A stretch of DNA of 64,000 bases, taken from Paenibacillus sp. TCA20 (GTDB lineage: Bacteria > Bacillota > Bacilli > Paenibacillales > Paenibacillaceae). Below, piece after piece: positions 1-10,834 of this stretch. Positions within the stretch are counted from its first letter, which is position 1. Each line of letters begins with the position of its first letter. The stretch is taken from positions 1-64,000 of the forward strand of contig NZ_BBIW01000008.1 in NCBI RefSeq assembly GCF_000732325.1. The letters are read 5' to 3'. A model generated the notes under the pieces. That model made no database searches, had not been told where the DNA came from, and worked only from the letters and a program-made list of their open reading frames with translations. Both the position numbers and the translations under genes were made by a program.

Positions 1-97
1 GCTAGGTGAAACAAGTTTCACCTTACTCCGCTCGACTTGCATGTATTAGGCACGCCGCCAGCGTTCGTCCTGAGCCAGGATCAAACTCTCCAAAAAA
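1..97 (-). rRNA. 16S ribosomal RNA, 5' end (partial)
   Basis: The reverse complement of this stretch contains the universal 16S start GAGTTTGATCCTGGCTCAG followed by the conserved GAACGCTGGCGGCGTGCC, then the variable V1 start. Only the first ~97 nt lie in the window; the rest runs off the left edge. The mature 5' end is placed by homology within a few bases. The gene points away from the origin, so it is read in the direction of the leftward replication fork, as is usual for origin-proximal rrn operons downstream of gyrA. Confidence 0.97.
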
Positions 98-224
98 GAG
101 AGCGATTAAGCTCAATTAGAAAAACTGACGAGAACGTAATGTTCTCTTTATTTTGCTCGGTTACCATACAGTCTGACGACTTGCACCATAACCTCGCGTT
201 TAGAATTTCGAAGAATCGAAATTC

Positions 225-264
225 TTTGCTCACTCGTTGTTCAGTTTTCAAAGATCAACTTCGT
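225..264 (-). promoter_or_regulatory. rrn leader with boxA-like / processing element
   Basis: On the minus strand the leader reads GATCTTTGAAAACTGAACAA followed by CGAGTGAGC, the element usually found ahead of Bacillus/Paenibacillus 16S genes and in rrn spacers. It resembles the boxA antitermination signal (TGCTCTTTGAAA-like) and is near the RNase III processing stalk. A small inverted repeat (GAATTTC/GAAATTC) lies just downstream at about 203-225. Function is inferred from family knowledge. Confidence 0.6.
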
Positions 265-297
265 CGCGTTTCAACTCTCGTCGTCAGCAACTTTTAT

Positions 298-326
298 ATC
301 ATATCATGTCCGGTTTAGAAATGCAA
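298..326 (-). promoter_or_regulatory. rrn promoter P2
   Basis: Minus strand: -35 TTGCAT (326-321), 17-bp spacer, -10 TATGAT (303-298). Transcription would start near 290, about 195 nt before the 16S gene. The -35 hexamer is the same as in the upstream promoter, giving a tandem rrn promoter arrangement. Confidence 0.7.
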
Positions 327-414
327 GCTTTTTTAAAAAAGTTTTTTTAACTTCTCATCGAAGCTTACTTGCCATGTTCTTGTTTGAAACGGCTTATTTC
401 TTGGCCGGAATTAG

Positions 415-443
415 AATATACCATGTATATAATTATAATGCAA
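415..443 (-). promoter_or_regulatory. rrn promoter P1
   Basis: Minus strand: -35 TTGCAT (443-438), 17-bp spacer, -10 TATATT (420-415). It lies about 117 bp upstream of P2 and has the same spacing. The rest of 98-537 is AT-rich rrn leader and spacer; an ORF-like stretch on the plus strand here is chance. Confidence 0.65.
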
Positions 444-490
444 GCCTTTTGTTTATAAATATTTAATCTATCGTTTTATCTACTTATAGA

Positions 491-526
491 AGGTATCTCT
501 TTCTCTAATTTTAGATGGAGATACCT
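491..526 (-). terminator. Possible terminator of the HD-GYP gene
   Basis: A 9-bp inverted repeat (AGGTATCTC / GAGATACCT) lies 12-47 bp past the stop codon of the HD-GYP gene. The following minus-strand bases are only moderately T-rich, so this is a weak terminator or simply an mRNA 3' hairpin. Confidence 0.4.
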
Positions 527-537
527 CCTCTGATATG

Positions 538-1647
538 TTACTCATTTATCACTCTTTTAATATAGAGCTGACGCTCTGCCACTAGACTTACAATGGCTCC
601 CTCTACTGCTACCATTGGACGCGTTGGGTGATCTCGATCGGTAAATATGATACTCCCCCTGCGATGATCGCTAAGCTCGACTACCGCTCCATTATGAAAT
701 TGTGTCACTTTACGAATAAAGGTCTGTACAATCTTCGGATCCAGCTTCCCGAAAGACTCTTGCATAATCTGCTCCAGTACCAGGTACGGTGATTGCGAGG
801 TCTTATACGGTCTCTCGAGCGTCATCGCATGGAATATATCTGCCACGGCAACAATTTTCGAGTACGTGTGGATCTGATGCCCCTCCAGCCGCAGCGGGTA
901 ACCCGAACCATCGATTTTTTCGTGGTGCTGCAGTGCAGTTAATCTTACCCCGTCATTGATCGCTTTTACATTCTTAAGAATTGTATATCCGTGGGTCGTA
1001 TGTTTTCTTACTTCTTCCTCTTCTGTCTTGCCCAGCGGTTTAGTACTGTACAAGATCTCAGGTGACACTTTGATATTACCGATATTATGAAGCAGGCCTG
1101 CCAATGCGACCTGTACCCAGTCTCTTTGAGGCAGCTCACACCACTGTGCGATTAGATAGGAAGTTAGAGCTGTTAACACAGCATTGTGGTACATATACTC
1201 ATCTCTTTTTATCGAGCGTGGACTAAAATGAAGCACTTGATAGTTTTTTAAATGTCGTATGAGAATCGAAAATTGAGTGCGAAGCTCGAAAACAGGAACC
1301 TCAAATGCCATAGCCTCATTAAAAGCCTTCTTCGTCAATGCAACCATACGTTCATATTCTTCCTCAAAAGAAGTAAGATCTGCTGTATTTACAATCTCTG
1401 CAATCTGCTCGTCTACCTGTAATTGTTTCTCCTGCTCTTCCTGCGAGCTATATGCGGATCCTCCTTCTGAAGAACCCCCTGTATTCATATCTACTTCTAC
1501 GGTCTGTACAAGAAAAGCTCGCAAAATTTCTAGATCACGAGGAAGGATCACTTTTCCTTTGGATAGAAGGAGTCCTCCCAGCGGTGTATGTACATCTTTG
1601 GCCAGCTTTGTCCCTGGCTTCAATTCAATAATTGACATCATAACCAT
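538..1647 (-). CDS. HD-GYP domain protein with altered HD motif
   Basis: A 369-aa soluble protein with no signal peptide. The first ~130 residues are a variable N-terminal region; the C-terminal two thirds is an HD-GYP domain, the family that normally hydrolyses cyclic di-GMP. The GYP part is intact (HHEKIDGSGYP), but the canonical HDIGK signature reads HNIGN, so the metal-binding Asp and the Lys are both replaced. The histidine is kept. From family knowledge this predicts reduced or lost phosphodiesterase activity, perhaps a binding or scaffold role; that is inference. It sits alone between the rrn operon and gyrA, both in the same direction. The start is the first of ATG codons at 1647 and 1638/1635, with a GGAACGGAG ribosome site 10-16 bases upstream. 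Confidence 0.85.
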   Translation of the reverse strand: MVMMSIIELKPGTKLAKDVHTPLGGLLLSKGKVILPRDLEILRAFLVQTVEVDMNTGGSSEGGSAYSSQEEQEKQLQVDEQIAEIVNTADLTSFEEEYERMVALTKKAFNEAMAFEVPVFELRTQFSILIRHLKNYQVLHFSPRSIKRDEYMYHNAVLTALTSYLIAQWCELPQRDWVQVALAGLLHNIGNIKVSPEILYSTKPLGKTEEEEVRKHTTHGYTILKNVKAINDGVRLTALQHHEKIDGSGYPLRLEGHQIHTYSKIVAVADIFHAMTLERPYKTSQSPYLVLEQIMQESFGKLDPKIVQTFIRKVTQFHNGAVVELSDHRRGSIIFTDRDHPTRPMVAVEGAIVSLVAERQLYIKRVINE

Positions 1648-1803
1648 TACGCTAACGCTCCGTTCCTAACACAGTTATCTAGCAAAATTAAAATTATTAT
1701 CCCATTTTCCATTATATCCCTATACGTAACTTGTGTATATTGCGAGTTTATGACCTAATTAATTTTTTAACATGCTTCTCTTTTTATACTCTACAATCTT
1801 GTT

Positions 1804-1840
1804 CAAATAAAAATAGGAGACCCCATTATGGGACCTCCTT
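1804..1840 (-). terminator. gyrA rho-independent terminator
   Basis: Minus strand: AGGAGGTCCCA stem, TAA loop, TGGGGTCTCCT stem, then TATTTTTATTT. It begins about seven bases after the gyrA stop codon. Confidence 0.85.
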
Positions 1841-1846
1841 AACTAC

Positions 1847-4414
1847 CTATTCTTCGCTCTCGGAATCCGTGTCCAGATCTTCAAGACTATTCTCTTCATT
1901 GTCATCTGTAACTGGATCTGCAGCATCTTCAGACAAGGCACCCGATTCAGAAATAAGAGCTACATCTTCCATAGCCTCTAATTCCTCTTCTTCTGTTTTA
2001 TCTGTTCTGCATACCGTTGCCACAGAGTCATCCTCACGCGTATGAATGAGTCTCACCCCTTGAGTGTTACGACCCATTGTGGAGATTCCCTCCATACTCA
2101 TGCGCATCAGCGTACCGCTTGTCGTTATAATCATCAAGTCTTCTTCGTTCTTCACGACCTTCAGACTGACAACCGGGCCATTCTTCTCCGTAATGTTAAT
2201 CGTCTTGATTCCCTTACCGCCGCGGCTTTGAATACGATAGTCCGATACCGGGGTACGTTTGCCGTATCCGTTAGCCGTAACAATGAGAACCTCAAGCTCT
2301 GAATCAACAATATCCATACCGATGACGGAATCCTCTTCGTCCAGGTTGATGCCTTTGACCCCTGTCGCGCTTCTTCCCATCGACCGAACGTCATCTTCAG
2401 AGAAACGAATGGACATTCCGTGAGCTGTACCGAGAATCATCTCTTGTTTGCCGTCGGTAAGCTTCACTTCGATTAGGGAATCATCCTCACGCAAGTGGAT
2501 AGCTATAAGTCCACCCTTGCGGATATTTACGTAATCGTCGAGTGGGGTCTTCTTCACAACGCCATGCTTGGTGGCGAAGAACAAGAACTTCTCGCTCTCG
2601 AACTCTTCAACCTCAATAACCGCGTTGACAGTCTCCCCTTGCTCGATCTGAATCATATTAATAATTGGCGTTCCTCTTGCGGTCCGGCCAAGCTCAGGAA
2701 TCTCATAAGCTTTGAGCCTGTACACCTTACCTTTATCCGTGAAGAACATCAGATAATTATGTGTGTTGGTTACAAACAAATGCTCAACGAAATCCTCATC
2801 CTTGGTATCCATACCCACCACACCACGACCGCCTCGCTTCTGCGAACGGTATGTGGATACCGGTAGACGCTTAATGTAACCAGTATGGGTAATCGTGACA
2901 ACGACATCCTCACGCGGAATTAGATCCTCATCAAGAATGCTCTCCTCACCAACCGTGATCTCCGTACGGCGCTCATCATTGTAACGGTCCTTGATCTCTT
3001 GCAGCTCATCACGAATGATTTCAAGCACCAAATGCTCATTCGCTAGAATCTCGCGATATTCTGCAATCTTGGCAAGAAGCTCGTTATATTCGTTCTCAAT
3101 CTTCTCGCGTTCAAGTCCTGTAAGACGCTGCAAGCGCATATCAAGGATAGCCTGAGCCTGATCATGACTTAGCTCAAAGCGCTCAATCAATCCTTCTCTC
3201 GCAGCATCTGTCGTTGCAGAAGCACGGATCAAAGCGATGATCTCATCAATATGATCCAGAGCAATTCGCAATCCCTCGAGAATGTGTGCACGGGCTTCCG
3301 CTTTGCGCAGTTCGAATTCTGTACGACGGCGAATAACAGTAATTTGATGCTGTAAGTAGTGATAGAGAACATCACGCAGGCTCAGAATCTTAGGCTCGTT
3401 GTTAACGATGGCCAGCATGTTTATACCGAAATTGGATTGCATGGAAGTATGCTTATACAGATTGTTAAGCACCACATTCGGATTCACATCGCGGCGCAGC
3501 TCAATTACAATTCGCATACCGCTGCGGTCTGACTCATCACGAAGATCTGTAATACCTTCAATCTTCTTCTCACGTACAAGCTCTGCAATCTTTTCTACAA
3601 GACGTGCTTTATTCACTTGATATGGAATTTCGTGCACGATAATTCTTGCTTTGTTGTTCACTTCTTCAATGGTCGTTCTCGCACGCATCGTAACCGTTCC
3701 GCGGCCTGTTTGATAAGCCTGGCGAATACCTGAACGGCCAAGAATAAATCCAGAAGTCGGGAAGTCAGGACCCTTGATATATTCCATCAGCTCTAAAGAA
3801 TCAATATCAGGGTTCTCGATCATTGCGTGAACCCCATCAATGACTTCTCCCAAATTATGAGGTGGAATATTGGTCGCCATCCCTACGGCAATCCCGCCTA
3901 CACCGTTTACGAGCAGATTGGGATATCTAGCAGGAAGAACGACAGGCTCGTGCTCTTCCCCGTCATAGTTAGGTATAAAATCTATCGTATCTTTATTAAT
4001 ATCACGGAGCATTTCCATCGCGATCTTGGACAAACGGGCTTCCGTATAACGCATTGCCGCTGCCATATCTCCATCAATGGAACCAAAGTTACCGTGACCG
4101 TCTACAAGCATATAACGCATCGAGAAATCTTGGGCCATCCGTACCATAGTTTCATATACGGCCGAATCTCCGTGCGGGTGATATTTACCGATAACTTCGC
4201 CGACGATACGCGCTGATTTCTTGTAAGGCTTGTCAGGTGCCATTCCAAGCTCCGACATCGCAAACAGAATACGACGGTGCACTGGTTTAAGCCCGTCTCT
4301 AACGTCAGGCAAAGCACGGCTGACGATGATACTCATCGCATAGTCCATAAAGGACTCGCGCATTTCTTCGCCAATATCGCGGTCTTTAATTTGCGAGTTA
4401 TTTTGATCCGCCAT
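1847..4414 (-). CDS. gyrA: DNA gyrase subunit A
   Basis: An 855-aa breakage-reunion subunit of DNA gyrase, which introduces negative supercoils together with GyrB. The catalytic tyrosine is in MRYTEARL (about residue 123). The quinolone-resistance region reads HGDSAVYE with Ser84 and Glu88, the usual susceptible residues. The C-terminal pinwheel carries the GyrA box (QKRGGRG) near residue 540. The last ~40 residues form a very acidic tail rich in Glu, Asp and Ser, typical of GyrA C-terminal tails that tune supercoiling. A strong AAGGAGGTCC ribosome site precedes ATG at 4414. In B. subtilis gyrB and gyrA are adjacent; here another gene on the opposite strand lies between them, so gyrA must have its own promoter. 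Confidence 0.98.
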   Translation of the reverse strand: MADQNNSQIKDRDIGEEMRESFMDYAMSIIVSRALPDVRDGLKPVHRRILFAMSELGMAPDKPYKKSARIVGEVIGKYHPHGDSAVYETMVRMAQDFSMRYMLVDGHGNFGSIDGDMAAAMRYTEARLSKIAMEMLRDINKDTIDFIPNYDGEEHEPVVLPARYPNLLVNGVGGIAVGMATNIPPHNLGEVIDGVHAMIENPDIDSLELMEYIKGPDFPTSGFILGRSGIRQAYQTGRGTVTMRARTTIEEVNNKARIIVHEIPYQVNKARLVEKIAELVREKKIEGITDLRDESDRSGMRIVIELRRDVNPNVVLNNLYKHTSMQSNFGINMLAIVNNEPKILSLRDVLYHYLQHQITVIRRRTEFELRKAEARAHILEGLRIALDHIDEIIALIRASATTDAAREGLIERFELSHDQAQAILDMRLQRLTGLEREKIENEYNELLAKIAEYREILANEHLVLEIIRDELQEIKDRYNDERRTEITVGEESILDEDLIPREDVVVTITHTGYIKRLPVSTYRSQKRGGRGVVGMDTKDEDFVEHLFVTNTHNYLMFFTDKGKVYRLKAYEIPELGRTARGTPIINMIQIEQGETVNAVIEVEEFESEKFLFFATKHGVVKKTPLDDYVNIRKGGLIAIHLREDDSLIEVKLTDGKQEMILGTAHGMSIRFSEDDVRSMGRSATGVKGINLDEEDSVIGMDIVDSELEVLIVTANGYGKRTPVSDYRIQSRGGKGIKTINITEKNGPVVSLKVVKNEEDLMIITTSGTLMRMSMEGISTMGRNTQGVRLIHTREDDSVATVCRTDKTEEEELEAMEDVALISESGALSEDAADPVTDDNEENSLEDLDTDSESEE

Positions 4415-4799
4415 GCTGGACCTCCTTCTTGTCTATCAAACAACATTGTTAAGCTGAAAATGTATTTGTGAAAAGCCTAACAAGGCTTTAACGCCCAAAT
4501 CTTCTAATGAATTTCTCTCTATTACTAGCCTAGACAAAAAGTCCATTATTAAACGTATTCACGCTTCTAATTGGACCTATCTATAGGGATATGCCCTTCC
4601 TGTTTTGAAGAGCAAACCATATACTGTACAAATTCAGAATGGACATTCAGCTGCACAATATTACTCATATCCACACAAAACGCCATATTCCTCTATTATA
4701 CCACTGATTTTTCTCCTTGTCCTATGGATTTCCTCCGGCAGGTATGATACTTCGCGAATTTATTGACTACATTCGATTAAGTAATAAAGGAGTGGTTAA
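4415..4799 (-). promoter_or_regulatory. gyrA upstream region with leader hairpin
   Basis: A 385-bp divergent intergenic region. On the minus strand a -10 TATAAT (4700-4695) has a weak -35 AGGACA (4723-4718) at 17 bp, giving a leader of about 270 nt for gyrA. Within that leader a 7-bp stem AAAGCCT/AGGCTTT (4472-4489) followed by TC could act as a leader hairpin. No recognisable riboswitch was seen. No convincing sigma-A promoter was found for the plus-strand gene at 4800. Confidence 0.35.
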
Positions 4800-5581
4800 A
4801 TGAGCATCCGACGTGTCTCAAGCAAATGGAAAAAGACAGCTGTTCTCTTAAAAGATCCTCAGATCGCTGTCTATGTTCCAGAAACTCGCAAGTACAATCA
4901 GAATAATCTAGAGAAAATGCTGAACTCCCATCGTACGGTATATGTGAAACCAGAGCATGGATCTCATGGCAAAGGAATTATGCGGGTAGAGAAACCAAAT
5001 TCTAGCAGCGATGAGACCCATTCATCAAATGAATCCGAGCATGTTCTCCATTATGAAAAAACGAAAAAACGTACACTACCGTTACAGCCCTGCATCAAAA
5101 GATACAAAAGCGAATGAATGGAAAGTCATATTTAGTTCAGCGCGGGATCAGACTTCTTAAGCATCAAGGCTGCCCATTCGATCTAAGAGTGATGGCTCAG
5201 AAGAACCCTCAGGGCAAATGGGAAGCTACCGGCATTATCGGTAAAGTCGCTGCAAAAGGAAAAATTGTGACTAATATTAACGGCGGCGGTCATATTGCTT
5301 CTTTTGAAGCCTTGTTAAAGCCCTATCTCGGAGAAGGCGGGACAAAGAAATTCAAGAAAGAACTGAACTCTCTCGCTCTCAAAACGGCAAGACAGATGGA
5401 AAAGAACTATCCCGGCATTAAGGAGCTCGGCCTCGACATTGCGCTAGATGAGAAAGTAAGACCGTGGATTCTTGAGGTTAATACGTCTCCTGGCTTGTAT
5501 GTGTTCGGTTATTTACCAGACAAGAGCATTTATCGAAAAATCAAAAAATACGCTAGAGCCTACGGTAGAGTACGAATGTAG
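4800..5581 (+). pseudogene. YheC/YheD-family ATP-grasp protein, frameshifted
   Basis: The first reading frame (4800-5117) begins MSIRRVSSKWKKTAVLL and holds the N-terminal part including the KPEHGSHGKGI nucleotide-loop region. The second frame (open from 5057, to 5581) carries YLVQRGIRLLKHQGCPFDLRVM, LGLDIALDE and ILEVNTSPG, the conserved core and C-terminus of the YheC/YheD spore-coat-associated ATP-grasp family. Joining the frames at the A run 5064-5069 gives a continuous protein of about 260 aa, so one base appears to be missing. The run is not in the phase needed for a standard -1 slippery heptamer. This is either a real pseudogene, a sequencing error in a homopolymer, or slippage-tolerant expression. 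An AAAGGAGTGG ribosome site precedes the ATG. Confidence 0.75.
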
Positions 5582-5663
5582 CCATTCGCAGCAAAATCTA
5601 GCGTTCGCTCCTAATCACTCTCTGCCATAGTAGTTATTCAGCTGCAATCCCGTCTACTGTAAA

Positions 5664-5692
5664 ATCAGAAAAAGGGGCCATACCGGCCCCTT
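5664..5692 (-). terminator. gyrB rho-independent terminator
   Basis: Minus strand: AAGGGGCC, loop GGTAT, GGCCCCTT, then TTTCTGATTTT. It lies 28 bp past the gyrB stop. The same inverted repeat could end the converging ATP-grasp transcript, but that side lacks a T run. Confidence 0.85.
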
Positions 5693-5719
5693 CTGTAAAA
5701 CACATTGTTTATATGAATA

Positions 5720-7639
<1,920 letters not shown>

Positions 7640-7765
7640 CTACTTCACTAGATTAGAGTGGATCTGATAATTTTGTTATGACTGTATATAAAAGTGCCAA
7701 ATGCGTTATAAAAGTACCGCCTCCTTGCTCTTGTTCGCAAGATGACGATACTCCTCAATAGATCG

Positions 7766-8014
7766 TTATATATCGCTTAGAACATTCGCTCTTTTCTTGA
7801 GAGTGGTTGAAGAGATTGGGGAATAGTAAACCGTGCTCTTGGTAACGACAATCGACTTCGCTTCTTCTTCTCCAATGATCTCCAGGTTTTTTTCCTGTTT
7901 AGAGTAAGTAATGTACTGCTTCGATATTTTGGACGATTTTTCAATCGATATATCAAAAATAGCAACGAGCTCGGAAGAGCGGATAATCTTGTCTCCGCCC
8001 AGGTGGATATACAT
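7766..8014 (-). CDS. remB: Extracellular matrix regulator RemB (YaaB, DUF370)
   Basis: An 82-aa protein beginning MYIHLGGDKII, matching the RemB/YaaB family of small DNA-binding regulators that influence biofilm matrix genes in B. subtilis. It lies 15 bp after recF, in the recF-remB-gyrB order that is standard around Firmicute origins. No signal peptide or membrane segment. The ribosome site is GGAG about 8 bases before the ATG. Function is from family knowledge; target genes are unknown here. Confidence 0.92.
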   Translation of the reverse strand: MYIHLGGDKIIRSSELVAIFDISIEKSSKISKQYITYSKQEKNLEIIGEEEAKSIVVTKSTVYYSPISSTTLKKRANVLSDI

Positions 8015-8029
8015 TGTCCGTTCATCTCC

Positions 8030-9142
8030 TTAACGTTCCACGTGACCAGCCTGTACATGATAGATATGAGCATCATGGAGCTTGCTGGTATTCAGTGTTT
8101 CAACCCCTGTTGCGGTTATAAACGTCTGAACTTTGCTCTGGAACGTTTCAATTAGCTGCGTCTGACGGTATGGATCAAGCTCAGATAATACGTCATCCAG
8201 AAGCAGAACCGGATATTCACCAATCTCCTCGCAAATCAGCTCGATCTCTGCCAGCTTGAGTGATAGAGCGGTCGTTCTCTGCTGCCCCTGTGATCCATAG
8301 GTTTGTACTTCATGGCCGTTAATAAAGAAGGATAGATCATCGCGATGAGGACCGGTTAGCGTGGTGCCTCGTCGGATCTCCTGATCCTTGGTTTGTGATA
8401 ATTTTATCATAAAAAGGTTTAATAAAACAGCTTCATCTTCTTCGAGGGCATCAGCAAAGGATGGAACATAAGCAAGTTCAAGCTTCTCTTTGCCCCCTGT
8501 AATGCCTTCATGAATCGTTTCCGCCCATTTTTGCAGCTTCTTTATGAATTGTTTCCTTTTTTTAACGATTTTAACACCATGCTCTGCTAATTGCTCATTC
8601 CATACGCTGAGCATCACCTGCTGAGATTCCGAAGCCCCCCATAACTGCTTCAGCAGATTATTTCGCTGGACCAGAATCTTCTGATACTGCTGGAGGTGAT
8701 AAATATAGCCTGGAGCGACCTGTCCAATCTCCATGTCAAGGAACCGGCGGCGAACCCCCGGTGTCCCTTTGACGATCTCCAGATCCTCCGGCGCAAACAT
8801 GACCACATTCAGGCTGCCGATAAAATCACTGAGCTTGCGCTGCTCCAGACCGTTAATCTTTGCTTTTTTGCCTTGCTGGGATAACGATAAATCAAGCTGA
8901 ATTGTTCCGTACCTTCTATCCACATGTGCACTAATATGCGCGCTCGAGGCATTGAATCGAATGAGCTCCTTGTCTTTGGAGGTCCGATGACTCTTCGTTA
9001 GTGCCAAAGCGTATATCGCCTCAACCAGATTCGTCTTGCCCTGAGCATTCTGACCAATAATCAGGTTAACCGGTCCGAAAGACTCGAGCTTCAAATGCTC
9101 GTAATTTCGGTATTGATTCAGTTCAATGTCACTTACAAACAC
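8030..9142 (-). CDS. recF: DNA replication and repair protein RecF
   Basis: A 370-aa SMC-like ATPase that loads RecA at gaps and helps restart replication. Walker A is GQNAQGKTN near residue 31; the ABC signature region lies around YGSQGQQRTT; Walker B is LLLDDVLSELD near residue 310. The protein begins FVSDIELNQYRNY, the standard RecF N-terminus. The start is GTG at 9142, about 8 bases after GGGAGGA. It follows yaaA by 56 bp and is part of the dnaA-dnaN-yaaA-recF-remB-gyrB series. Confidence 0.97.
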   Translation of the reverse strand: MFVSDIELNQYRNYEHLKLESFGPVNLIIGQNAQGKTNLVEAIYALALTKSHRTSKDKELIRFNASSAHISAHVDRRYGTIQLDLSLSQQGKKAKINGLEQRKLSDFIGSLNVVMFAPEDLEIVKGTPGVRRRFLDMEIGQVAPGYIYHLQQYQKILVQRNNLLKQLWGASESQQVMLSVWNEQLAEHGVKIVKKRKQFIKKLQKWAETIHEGITGGKEKLELAYVPSFADALEEDEAVLLNLFMIKLSQTKDQEIRRGTTLTGPHRDDLSFFINGHEVQTYGSQGQQRTTALSLKLAEIELICEEIGEYPVLLLDDVLSELDPYRQTQLIETFQSKVQTFITATGVETLNTSKLHDAHIYHVQAGHVER

Positions 9143-9198
9143 ACTTTACATCCTCCCTTGCCTCTCGCCTCTTGAGGAAGCAGCAGGTGTTCGCTATT

Positions 9199-9417
9199 CT
9201 ATTTCGCTTCTTCGACCTGGAACTCGCCTTCTCCATCAACGGCTACCAGATCTCCAGCATACAGCTTACGGCCCCGTCTCTCTTCGATCTCACCATTTAC
9301 TTTGACAGCCTGCTCCTGCAGCAGCGCCTTCGCCATTCCTCCGGTAGGAACACAATCGGCCAGCTTCAGAAACTGATCGAGCTTAATATATTCACTGTGG
9401 ATAACTATTTTTTTCAC
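9199..9417 (-). CDS. yaaA: S4-domain RNA-binding protein YaaA
   Basis: A 72-aa protein that is essentially one S4 RNA-binding fold (LDQFLKLADCVPTGGMAK, then QEQAVKVNGEIEERRGRKL). Members of this family between dnaN and recF are linked to ribosome biogenesis (RlbA). The start is GTG at 9417 with GAGAGGAAG 6 bases upstream. Position and length match the family exactly. Confidence 0.93.
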   Translation of the reverse strand: MKKIVIHSEYIKLDQFLKLADCVPTGGMAKALLQEQAVKVNGEIEERRGRKLYAGDLVAVDGEGEFQVEEAK

Positions 9418-9473
9418 GGAAAACTTCCTCTCATGTGAATAACTTTTATTTCTAAAAAAAATAATACACAGCT

Positions 9474-10616
9474 CTAGTTCGTAGTACGGTATGGCAGAAT
9501 GACATACTGACTTGAGCTGTTGTCCGTCGGTTTTAGGATAATTGGGCTCATCACGCCGGTGAAGGAGATCATAAGCTCCTCGCTCTCGACTACTTTGAGC
9601 ACATCAAGCATATATTTCGAGTTGAAGGAGATTTTGAGCGGTTCCCCTTTGAAATCTTTAACTTGAAGCTCTTCACGCACCTTACCTAGCTCAGAGGAGC
9701 TGGATGAGATTTCAATATCCCCGTTATCCAGTGTCTGCATACGAACGATGTTCGTTTTCTCCTCACGGGACAGCAAATACGCGCGATCGATCGATTCACT
9801 GAGCTTTTTCGTTTCCAAAATCAGTTCTGTTTTGTAGGAGCTCGGAATAATTCTAGAAGTATCAGGGTAAGTTCCATCCAGAATGCGGGTATAGAATAAT
9901 ACACGATCAATCTTGAACAGCACCTGGTTGTCAGCAACGACGATATCTACGAGTGAATTTTGATCAGGGATAATTTTGCTCAGCTCATTCAGTGTTTTTC
10001 CTGAAATGACGATATTGTGGAATTTGATCTCATCGGCTCCCTCAATATGGGCAGAGCGAGTTGCAAGACGGTGGCGGTCGGTTGCCACAAATTTGAACTC
10101 ATTATCATTCAGACTCCATAATACGCCAGTCAAAATTGGTGTTGTTTCATGCGTGGAGATAGAGAACACCGTTTGCTTAATCATATTTTTGAGCAGATCA
10201 CCAGGAATGGACAAGGTTTGGTTCTCTTCGATGCTAGGGAGAACAGGGAATTCTTCTGGATCGAGTCCAACGAGCTGAATTTCTGTTGCTCCTGCAGAGA
10301 TGAAAGTATTGAAGTTGTCTTTAACTTCCATGTGAACTTCCTGAGATGGCAGCTTCTTAATAATTTCGACAAAAAACTTCGCAGGTAAAACAACACTTCC
10401 TGCCTGCTCTACAGAAACAATGGTCTTACCATCCTCTTCTAAAGGGATAAACGATTGAATAGAAATATCAGTATCACTTGCAGTAAGCGTAACGCCTTGA
10501 TAATTCACATCAAATTTAATCCCGGTAAGAATAGGGATCGTAGTTCTGCTGGAGATCGCCTTGGATACATGTTGAATGGATTCATTCAGGTAGCTTTTCA
10601 ATATGCTGATTTTCAT
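9474..10616 (-). CDS. dnaN: DNA polymerase III beta sliding clamp
   Basis: A 380-aa processivity clamp with three similar domains; the dimer encircles DNA and tethers the polymerase. The N-terminus MKISILKSYLNESIQHVSKAI and the C-terminus ending near SSQYVILPYRT are typical. CCAAGGAGTGAAACT provides a strong ribosome site for the ATG at 10616. Between it and dnaA lies the origin unwinding element, so the dnaA-dnaN gap is not just a promoter region. Confidence 0.98.
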   Translation of the reverse strand: MKISILKSYLNESIQHVSKAISSRTTIPILTGIKFDVNYQGVTLTASDTDISIQSFIPLEEDGKTIVSVEQAGSVVLPAKFFVEIIKKLPSQEVHMEVKDNFNTFISAGATEIQLVGLDPEEFPVLPSIEENQTLSIPGDLLKNMIKQTVFSISTHETTPILTGVLWSLNDNEFKFVATDRHRLATRSAHIEGADEIKFHNIVISGKTLNELSKIIPDQNSLVDIVVADNQVLFKIDRVLFYTRILDGTYPDTSRIIPSSYKTELILETKKLSESIDRAYLLSREEKTNIVRMQTLDNGDIEISSSSSELGKVREELQVKDFKGEPLKISFNSKYMLDVLKVVESEELMISFTGVMSPIILKPTDNSSSQYVILPYRTTN

Positions 10617-10699
10617 AGTTTCACTCCTTGGGGAATATAAGCTTGATGTTGCTGCCTAACGTACTTACTTTTTCGAAATATAGCGTCGCTAAGACGCAT

Positions 10700-10802
10700 T
10701 TATATTGATGTAGTATTTATTAAAAAAATAGTAGTAATAGTAATAGGCGCACTGAATATGTGGATAAACCCTACAAACGGCATAAAATTAAGCCTATCCA
10801 CA
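10700..10802. other. oriC DNA unwinding element with DnaA-trios and DnaA boxes
   Basis: Between dnaA and dnaN. Six consecutive trinucleotides TAG TAG TAA TAG TAA TAG (10729-10746) are followed by a GC patch GGCGC (10746-10750) and a perfect DnaA box TGTGGATAA (10759-10767). A second box, CTATCCACA (10794-10802), has one mismatch. On the far side of the trios the DNA is very AT-rich (10700-10730). This order (box, GC patch, trios, AT-rich tract) is the arrangement described for the B. subtilis basal unwinding system, so helix opening is predicted at about 10.70-10.73 kb. Confidence 0.85.
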
Positions 10803-10834
10803 TGTGTACAGATTGTGCATAGGCTTTGTACTTG

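Noticed and set aside
37..318. Plus-strand open frame of 93 codons
   Set aside because: It covers the 16S 5' end, the rrn leader and a promoter, and has no ribosome site.
5056..5070. Programmed -1 frameshift (A AAA AAC) in the ATP-grasp gene
   Set aside because: The heptamers are not in the reading phase required for tandem slippage, and I found no clear stimulatory stem downstream. A missing base is simpler.
8031..8046. parS-like CGTTCCACGTGACCAG at the recF-remB junction
   Set aside because: Only the central part matches; the right arm of the 16-bp parS palindrome is lost, so ParB loading is unlikely.
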